Assembly: GCA_029582265.1 (NCBI GenBank)
Contig: CM055819.1
Coordinates: 38,575,934 to 38,639,933 of the forward strand
Direction: 5' to 3'
From: Zoroaster sp. YZ-2022
Taxonomy: Eukaryota > Echinodermata > Asteroidea > Forcipulatida > Zoroasteridae
DNA: 64,000 nt
Shown in pieces: positions 57,204 to 64,000 of the stretch. Every line of letters begins with the position of its first letter. Position 1 is the first letter of the stretch. Under the pieces are notes generated by a model. That model was not told the DNA's origin, ran no database searches, and saw nothing but the letters and a program-made list of their open reading frames with translations. The translations under genes were made by a program, and so were the position numbers.

Positions 57204-57237
57204 AATGGTTTGTCTTCTGTTTGAAAACTTGACAAGA

Positions 57238-57316
57238 CCTCGGACTTGCGTTTCTTTTGCTGTCCTCGGACTTGCGTTTCTTTTGCTGTCCTTGGACTTG
57301 CGTTTCTTTTGCTGTT
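57238..57316. repeat. 26-bp tandem repeat, three copies
   Basis: Units CCTCGGACTTGCGTTTCTTT followed by TGCTGT. Confidence 0.9.
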
Positions 57317-57324
57317 CAGTATAT

Positions 57325-57500
57325 AAGTCGCTTGTGGACTAATTTTTCAAGAATTTTAGAAAACACAGGCTGTATCGCGATATAGGTCTATTATACCGAT
57401 GTCATGTTTACAGCCACTTTTACAGGTACTACTTTGGCTATTTTTCAAGTGTCAGGAAAAACTCCAGTTATACATGGCTTGTTACAAAGCAGCCCCAGTG
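57325..57500 (-). pseudogene. Fragment of a LINE reverse transcriptase
   Basis: Minus-strand frames give GVFPDT, KIAKVVPV, YNRPIS and PVFSKILEKLVHKR in order, the fingers region of CR1/Jockey-type RTs (F-P-x-x-x-K-x-A-x-V-x-P-x-(F/H)-K, N-Y-R-P-I-S, (F/L)-S-K-x-L-E-K). They are separated by a stop and frameshifts. Only this short part of the polymerase remains. Confidence 0.65.
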
Positions 57501-57615
57501 GCTTGGCTAAGGCAAAAAAGAGTTTCCGGTTTCTGGGAATTTCTGGTCATTTCTGGTCATGTTTTATTTATTTTTATTTATTTTATTTTTGTTTTTTGGT
57601 AATGTTTTTATTTTT

Positions 57616-57652
57616 GCACGTGGCATCACAAGTGTGTTCCTTCAACGTTCAG
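57616..57652 (+). pseudogene. Partial duplicate of the HYR exon
   Basis: GCACGTGGCATCACAAGTGT through TTCAACGTTCAG repeats 58673-58709 with few changes and encodes HVASQVCSFNV, the closing strand of the HYR domain. No donor follows and nothing of the exon's front half is seen. It lies 0.9 kb upstream of the intact exon. Confidence 0.65.
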
Positions 57653-57752
57653 ATATGGATGCATTTACAGATATTTTACCATTGGTGCACAACTCCCTTC
57701 AAACATTATCAATCACAATAATGCTTTCCTTCCTTCTTTCCTTCCACCCGCT

Positions 57753-58480
57753 TAAATAGTTGCCTTCAAATTAAAGGATCACGGGGGAAAAAACGTTAAG
57801 TCAGATCCGACATGTCCAATCTACATGTATGTACTATGTGCGCCGCCATGTTGGGTTTCGGACATCGTTAACAATAAATATACGGCGTAGTTCACACATC
57901 ATACATGAAAAAAATACACTATAGACTAAAATAACGCATTTTTATAACTTTTAGAAGAATTCGATGATGAAAATTGTGACTAGATTTTCCGGTCGGCGGC
58001 AATGAACACCAACGGTTCTTTTTTGTGACCTTCGTGGTTTGATATTTTCTATTTTTTCAACCGAGTTTGGGTCACTAAATGATCGTTTTCTTCACAAAGA
58101 TAGCAGTTTGGTGAATGAAGATTACACATTAGATAGTTTATTAGTTACTTTTTACCTCAGTAAAGTATCACAATTTCATCTGACGACGATTTTTTTCCAG
58201 CGTGGGCAATATAAGCGCGGGCACGTGAATGAACGCATTCGTTGTTGTATTATGTATGTGGCTGGCGTCCCCGGAAGCAAGCTTTCATAGAGACAAAACA
58301 TAGAGACAAATTATAAGTAGCTCGCTAAAAATCAATGAGATATTTATTTTTTATCATTAAAAATACCATATTTTAGCATCTCAATGGCATTTATGTCTCT
58401 ATTTCTGTGGTCCTTTAGCAACTTGTATCAAGAATCAATAACATTTTGACAATTTGGTTTGTATTATTGTTCATTTACAG
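57753..58480. other. Flank upstream of the HYR exon
   Basis: No gene recognised. The pyrimidine-rich GTTCATTTACAG at 58469-58480 is the splice acceptor. Confidence 0.4.
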
Positions 58481-58711
58481 TGAGAGCAGTGTTTTCAGGT
58501 TGCCCCGATGCCGATATCATAGCCACCGACCCAATGGTCAACTTTACTATCCCCAATGCTACCGATGTTAACACCGGTATTCCACTCATCGTGTCGTGCA
58601 GTCCAATGCCGGGGTCGAATTTCACCAAGAACGTCACGGTGGTTAATTGTACGGCGAGCGATGCTGAGGGGCACGTGGCATCACAAGTTTGTTCTTTTAA
58701 CGTTGAACTGG
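58481..58711 (+). CDS. HYR-domain exon (extracellular adhesion-type module)
   Basis: The HYR domain is an immunoglobulin-like extracellular module found next to sushi, EGF and F5/8C domains in adhesion proteins of deuterostomes. The 231-bp exon is phase 1 at both ends (acceptor TTCATTTACAG, donor GTAAAG), the symmetric phase typical of shuffled modules. It encodes CPDADIIATDPMVNFTIPNA, TDVNTGIPLIVSCSPMPGSN and FTKNVTVVNCTASDAEGHVA, then SQVCSFNVEL. The family pattern C-P ... P-x-(A)-x-D ... C-x-P-x-(S)-G-x-x-F ... V-x-(C/Y)-x-A-x-D-x-x-G-(N/H)-x-A-x-x-x-C-x-F-x-V is complete. Three N-glycosylation sequons are visible. Its phase fits the exon ending at 38425, but it could belong to another gene. 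Confidence 0.9.
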
Positions 58712-58994
58712 GTAAAGAAAACTCCTTATGCTTTCTTTATTACCTATACAGGGTGTCCCAAAAAATTTCCTTTATTACCAGCAAGTATTTTACCATTATT
58801 ATTTTTATGCATAATTATTATGTTCCAATTTTGTATTTGTTCCATTTTTTAGTCAAATTTAGATTTAGGATTGTGTAACACTAGTGTCATTCACGCTGTT
58901 CCAAGTTTGAGAATAAGAATGCTCATTATAAATATCTTCATACTTGGAATGGAGCAAAACTATGAAGCCCCATTGGTGCCACTTGACTAATGCA
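58712..58994. other. Intron after the HYR exon; transposon terminus at 58960-58994
   Basis: Contains AAGCCCCATTGGTGCCACTT (58965), the outer inverted terminus of the array-ended transposon also seen, complemented, at 10890-10910. Confidence 0.5.
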
Positions 58995-59445
58995 TATGAC
59001 ATAAAACACAATAAAGGGGGCCACTTTGCATCCGTCACGTTAGCAGTTTTTCCAATGGTTGTTATTTATTTGTATGTACCTGAAACCGCCCAAAAAGTGT
59101 TTCAACATGTGAATGGACATGCAGGCTCATACTAGAACTAATTTGAGTTGATTTATTTTATTTTTTAAATTTTTTATTTATTTTTTTACCTTCAAATTTC
59201 CATAATAATTTGACGGAAAAAGTTACCTCACTTTTCCGTCCATTTGTTGATGGAAATTTTAGGGTAATTAAAAAAATAATAGTAATAATCAACTCAAATT
59301 ATCTTCAGGATAAGCATACATGTCTATTCAAATGTTGAAATTCTTTTTGGGTGGTTTCAGATATTTAAAAAAAAATTACAACCATTAGAAAAACTGCTAA
59401 CGTGACGGTAGGAAAGTGGCCCCCTTTATTGTGTTTTATGTCATA
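58995..59445. mobile_element. MITE with at least 33-bp perfect TIRs, inserted in a transposon terminus
   Basis: TATGACATAAAACACAATAA and the next 13 bases are the exact complement of the right end. After one small mismatch the inverted similarity continues through CGTCACGTTAGCAGTTTTTC. It splits the left terminus of the 59446-61558 transposon, whose uninterrupted form is given by 10845-10940. 451 bp, A/T-rich interior with a second hairpin (GACGGAAAAAGT near 59212). No coding region. Confidence 0.8.
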
Positions 59446-59689
59446 TATGTTTCACTTTATGTATTATGTATTTCACAGCACCGCCACTTATATCTTGCGG
59501 CCGCAACTTATTATCTTGTCTGTTTCTTATTGCTTGAAAGTTTTGGTAATCTGCAGCGTACCGAATACTGAACTTCGAAATAGCTCGTGTCCGTTCGGAA
59601 ATTTTCGTCACTGGAATGGTCTATTGATTCATTTCTCTGTAACAAGACTACGTTGTATGAGGGCGCTAATCTTCAGCCTCGAACCATCA

Positions 59690-60064
59690 GGGTGCACCAC
59701 ACTAAATAGGCAAACATTGGTGCACCGAACTTATAAACCTACAACTTTTTTTAAATTAATAAACTTTTGAGGAGACTTGATCAATTGTGGCTTTAAAGTT
59801 GGTCCTATTTGGCTTGGGAAGTGGCAGCAAGTCCGTTTGGGAAAAAGCACATTTTCGGGGGTGTTACTTTCTGGGGGTAATTAGCAAAAATTCCCAACGG
59901 CTGACCTGCCAAAAATTGAAAAGAATTTGACAGATTAAGATTCAAACTACAATGTTCAGTATTGTCACAAAAACTGAGAGACTCCTGGATAAGGATTTTT
60001 TTCACTGTGAAGTTAGGGGTTTTTACACTAAGGTCAATGGAAGTGCATTTAGTGTGGTGCACCC
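59690..60064. mobile_element. MITE with 18-bp TIRs, copy B
   Basis: Counterpart of 8623-8997, with the same GGGTGCACCACACTAAAT ends and ATCA flanks. Confidence 0.7.
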
Positions 60065-60390
60065 ATCACTTCTATTGTATACAATATACCATTTCATGAG
60101 TCGTAAACATAATCCCGCCGACTTTGGGGTCAACAAAGTTTTTTTTTAAAGTTGCCATTCACTCAAAAGTTCAGATGAACCTTCACGATTACAGGTGCTG
60201 GCCCGTGGTCTAAATGTTTTCAATTTTATAGGTTACTTTTCAAAAACAAATGGACCCGTTAGCGATTTGTAATTTGAAAGGCAAATAAGTAATGACATAC
60301 ATTCCTGGCACATACGTGCATTTTTCCAGACGTCAGAAACGTGTTTTTTTATTTCAATAAACACTCGTAAACATAACATAAGTATTGTCT

Positions 60391-60672
60391 AGGTTGGTGA
60401 AATTCTTGCGTCGGGAGATACACAATTGATTAAATTTTTGCCCAACACCGACGTGTGTATAGCACTGTATACTCAGTGCTTTCCGAGTGTCTGTGAAAAA
60501 AACTACACAGGCGACTCGGGCGGGATTCGAACCCACGACCACCTGCTTACTAGTGCAGACGTCTTAACCTCTCGACCACCGAGCTTGCCCGATGACAATT
60601 GGCCGGTTAGAATCCCATATAGCAGCGGGTTCAACGATATGTATAGGTTGGTGAAATTCTTCACCAACCTAT
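60391..60672 (-). mobile_element. S1 SINE, minus strand, copy B
   Basis: Counterpart of 9489-9772. The tRNA-like head here keeps CCTGCTTACTAGTGCAGACG on the plus strand, closer to the 22-kb copies than copy A is. Confidence 0.75.
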
Positions 60673-61558
60673 ACTCATGAGTATTGTCATACATAAAGCT
60701 TGATACATCTGTTAACACCGCCGAATGACGGGGGAATATGAAGATGATGGTCCTGTATCCTAAGTTGTTTTGTGAAGAACAAGGCTATACCAGTGATGAT
60801 CTACTTAAAGATGGACAATAGCCATCACTAGTTGTAGATTGTATGTTGTAAATCTGAAAAATACATAGTGTCAATTTACAAAGTGGATCTCAATGATTTC
60901 TAAACCACTGTTGAAAAAGAAGTTAAACATACTTTGTCAATATTATCATACAAAACTTCCTTTCAATGGGTGTGGGCATAAGGTGGAAAGAACAAGTTGG
61001 TTAATGCAGTCTTGTAGAGGAGCTTGGTCCACAAGGCATTCCTAAAACGGTACAAAGTTTAATATCCATGTCACTAAGAACCCTTTAATAATTAACCCCT
61101 AATACTTGCCAAGAATGAAAAAATGGCTCAAAACTAAGGTAAATATTTGAAAACTCTGTATATGATCAAAACACTTTTTTGCAGACAAGACAATATCAAA
61201 CCACAAATAAATATCACATAATTGAAATGTATCATTTCAATAGCTACATATTACCCGTTTTTTACCAGTGCTGTATATTTGATCTTAAGATACAAATATT
61301 TAAAATGTGTTTTCTCAAATAACAAATATGAAAAAAGAGGTTACAGAGTAAACAAAACATTCATAAAATGAAACAGTAAATTCAGAACATCGAATATCAA
61401 AACAATACCCTTTCAACAAGAAACTCTTTTAACAACAACAATACACACAGAAGTCTGTTAATTGTATATACATTCTGTCAGAGCATACCAGGACCTATGA
61501 CCCCCCACCAATCTGAAAGCTTGAAATGTTAGGCATATAATCGTAAGAATACTCTGAT

Positions 61559-63483
61559 TATACTGGATCATACTGATCAAAATGTTGAGTTGTAAACCAC
61601 CGCTTCTTTTCCAAACAATCAGTTATTTTAAAGAGTGTCACCAGTGCTTTTGAATTGTTCTAATCTTGAACACCAAAAAAATTAGAAATGTTCTCTCAAA
61701 TAATGAAAAAACAAAAAACAAAACAAAACAAACAAACAAAAAGAAAAAAATAAGATAGTAATCTTAATGGTCCGAAATTTACATCCACCTTATCATGTTT
61801 TTAAAATCTGATAAAATAAAAGAGTAACTTCAGAACATCAAATATCTTAATAATAATATAATAATCTTAACTAGAAATCCAGAGTTTGTGCACAAACTCA
61901 AGGTGTTCGGAAGTGACGGTAATTGATGTCCTCATCAATTGGGATCATTGTTAAAATGTGACTAAAGATTGTTTTCAAAAGCAAGTTGCCTTACTCATTT
62001 CAAAGAAATAGCTTTTCGGTATTGGCTTTTTCAACAGCCCTTTCCATTCGTACAAAAATGACACTGCAGTATTAAGTTAATACGATCTATGGATTTAGAA
62101 ATATTGTTGCGCATCCGTTATTGGCTTAAACGCCCAACCACACATCTATAAAATATATTTTATCCTGCAAGAGCTTTAGCCTGTGACACCGCAAACGTCC
62201 CCGTGAAGACCGCCAGCTGTTTTCCAGTAGATAACGATCTCAGTCTCTGCGGTTTGTAAACAATGGGCCCCAGAACCACGAGTGTCTGGTGTGTGTTAAG
62301 TCAATGGGATTTTGGCCCAGAAAAGGAATTTTGAAGAAAAAAAACAAATCAAAACTTTGACCTTCCGGTACGACCGGAAGCAAATGTCAGACGATTTTGA
62401 CGTTAACTTTTGAAATGTTGCCTAAGCCTTGATCTATCAGATCCCAGATTATGAACATCATAGCTTTAGTATATTTTGATATACAGTCGATAGGAAATGG
62501 TCATTTTTCACGGCTGTTTCAGCCCCATAGGCCGTGCGTAATAGTGTCCACTGTACGGTTGTTGGTTTTTCGTCACTCAAATAATGAAACGTGACGTCAC
62601 TTAGCTAGCTTCGTTAACATGGCGATTCACGTTCAGAAAAAAAAAGAACGTTAACAAACTCAACTTCCGACCAAAATTCCACTCTTACAACCTAAGACTA
62701 TCATTTTTGAATGCAAATGTCGATGAGCTATTAAAAGTTATATATTTTTTGGCCGTTGTTGATTTTTTTTCTTCAATGGAATTAAACATTTGAGAAGATT
62801 TGTGTGTGTAAATAAGCGTCGCGAAATGGTCAATAAAAGTAATATCACTTGAATTATATAACGTTGGGAAATGATTACTTTTTTATTGATCTGAATTTTT
62901 TAAATGGAAAATGAAGACGCATTCATTTAGAAAACTACATATTTCATATCTTTTAGCTTGTTTGATTCGTGGGCAATGACGGAAATTTTTAATATAAACG
63001 ACGTTTTCAGTCCTAAAATACGGGTCGTGTGCTTACGTGAATCTACACAGTGCGCGACTAGTCTGCATCATGTGTGTGTGCATAGTCGTACTATAGTGCG
63101 CGTGTACGTATGTACCGTACATGTACACATACATACAAATCGCGCGAATATTGAACACAGTAATAATCACAGTACATACAGTAATATACAATACACACAC
63201 GTTGAGTACATGTATTTTACATACAATACATGCACGTTAACCAATGGTTTTTCATTGTTACATCAAATCTCTTGAAAATCTTTCATTGATCAAGTAGTTC
63301 AGGGCCTATTTACTTACATTTTGGGGTCCATGTATCTAAAAATGCAATATAAAAATAAAGGGAATGTACAACATTGGTATTTGGTACTAACATACATCGT
63401 TGTAAAAAATATAAATAAAAACTGTTACATGTTTTTTTTCCTTTTTTTTTCGTTTTTGACAACGATTCCTCTTTTCTCTAACA
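61559..63483. other. No gene seen
   Basis: Begins with a decayed F1 foldback core (ATACTGATCAAAATGTTGAG near 61566). Runs of A/C follow near 61700-61750. Between 62,100 and 62,700 the sequence is less repetitive but I find no exon. A frame at 62958-63275 spans a CA/TG-rich purine-pyrimidine stretch and shows no domain. Confidence 0.4.
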
Positions 63484-63518
63484 CTAGCGGGATGCCGCGC
63501 TTCGCGCGGCACCCGCTA
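63484..63518 (-). mobile_element. Helitron-type 3' terminus
   Basis: Read on the minus strand: GCCGCGCGAAGCGCGGC (a 7-bp stem with a GAA loop), then ATCCCG, CTAG, and then T. Helitrons end with a GC-rich hairpin about 10 bases before CTRR and insert between A and T. The element would extend to the right of 63484; I did not locate its 5' end. Confidence 0.6.
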
Positions 63519-64000
63519 GGTGTGGGTGATGTGTGAGTATTAAATGTTGCGGGTTTTGTGCCGACTTCTTTGCTGGTTTATGTAATGTAATATGGGGTAA
63601 CGGGGTCTAATTTGCAGGGGGCACTCAAGGGTCATCATTTTCTAGAATGAGCTTGGTGATTGGTTAATTTTTGAGCGGGGGGGGGGCATGTAAAAAGTCA
63701 AAGTGACATAACACAACAGCGCCCTCGGGTTTTTAACATGGTAGGACAGTGAATATTGAATAAATAAATGTACTGAAAAGAAATACATGTACACAGAAAA
63801 CGGGTATCCTAGTATTTTCGTACAGTTCAGACACAGATATGTGCACAAAATGTCTCTTTTGAAATTGATTGCATGGCCCCTTCAAGTCATGAAAAAAGGG
63901 GGAAATAAATATGAATAACATTAAATTTGCAGATGAAATCTGCACTGTTTCCTGAGGCCCCACCCCATTAATATAAAATAGGACGCAGTTTGAGTTTAAA
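63519..64000. other. Probable Helitron interior or flank; nothing coding
   Basis: Contains a poly-G tract (63678-63686). No rolling-circle Rep or helicase motif in any frame, so if this is a Helitron it is non-autonomous or truncated by the window. Confidence 0.35.

Larger units (their letters stand above)
59446..61558. mobile_element. Array-ended non-autonomous transposon, copy B
   Basis: Related to 8286-10880 over most of its length. It keeps the CAGCACCGCCACTTATATCT terminus and only two repeat units on the left. The right array is gone; similarity ends at ACTCTGATTATA (61549-61560). It shares the nested MITE (59690-60064) and SINE (60391-60672) with copy A. About 200 bp of copy A (9040-9240) is replaced by a short unrelated segment. 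Confidence 0.7.

Noticed and set aside
62958..63275. 105-codon frame near the right end
   Set aside because: It runs through a CA/TG-rich low-complexity stretch and has no recognisable domain or splice context.

Overview
This is eukaryotic nuclear DNA, AT-rich and dominated by mobile elements. It most likely comes from a marine invertebrate deuterostome (echinoderm, hemichordate or cephalochordate). The reasons are exons for F5/8 type C (discoidin) and HYR modules with GT/AG splice sites, tRNA-derived SINEs, several non-LTR retrotransposon lineages, a decayed Gypsy element, hAT-like and mariner-like MITEs and a Helitron end. The phylum is inferred. There are no prokaryotic operons.

Host genes. 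A plus-strand gene encodes an F5/8 type C domain in three exons (12400-12510, 33969-34162, 38290-38425) whose splice phases match. It may stop almost at once in an exon at 38876, which is followed by an AATAAA signal. A phase 1-1 HYR exon lies at 58481-58711; it could be a downstream module of the same gene or part of another gene. A third candidate is a first exon encoding a membrane anchor (47879-48108). No other convincing host coding sequence was found.

Layout. 90-7101 is copy A of a segmental duplication whose copy B is 51721-56959. Each copy carries insertions that the other lacks. 8286-10880 is a non-autonomous transposon bounded by inverted arrays of a GCGGCCGC-containing repeat, with a related copy at 59446-61558. 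The 21.4-kb first intron (12511-33968) holds a foldback element, a broken Gypsy element, nested SINEs and a mariner-like MITE. It also holds an 8.4-kb I-superfamily-like LINE with an 11-bp target-site duplication (23477-31864). Inside the endonuclease gene of that LINE, one 45-bp, 15-codon segment has expanded into about 65 tandem copies (25195-28124). 32-38 kb holds MITEs and minisatellites. A 500-N gap (40534-41033) precedes a 3.8-kb tandem duplication built from hAT-like elements and foldback elements that carry a hammerhead-ribozyme-like motif. 50-51.5 kb holds two further minisatellites. The right end is mostly unassigned and contains a Helitron 3' terminus near 63484.

Strongest leads: the minisatellite born inside a LINE endonuclease frame; the transposon whose inverted termini are themselves tandem arrays; the hammerhead-like motif in foldback elements; and the A/B duplication, which gives filled and empty sites for several insertions.
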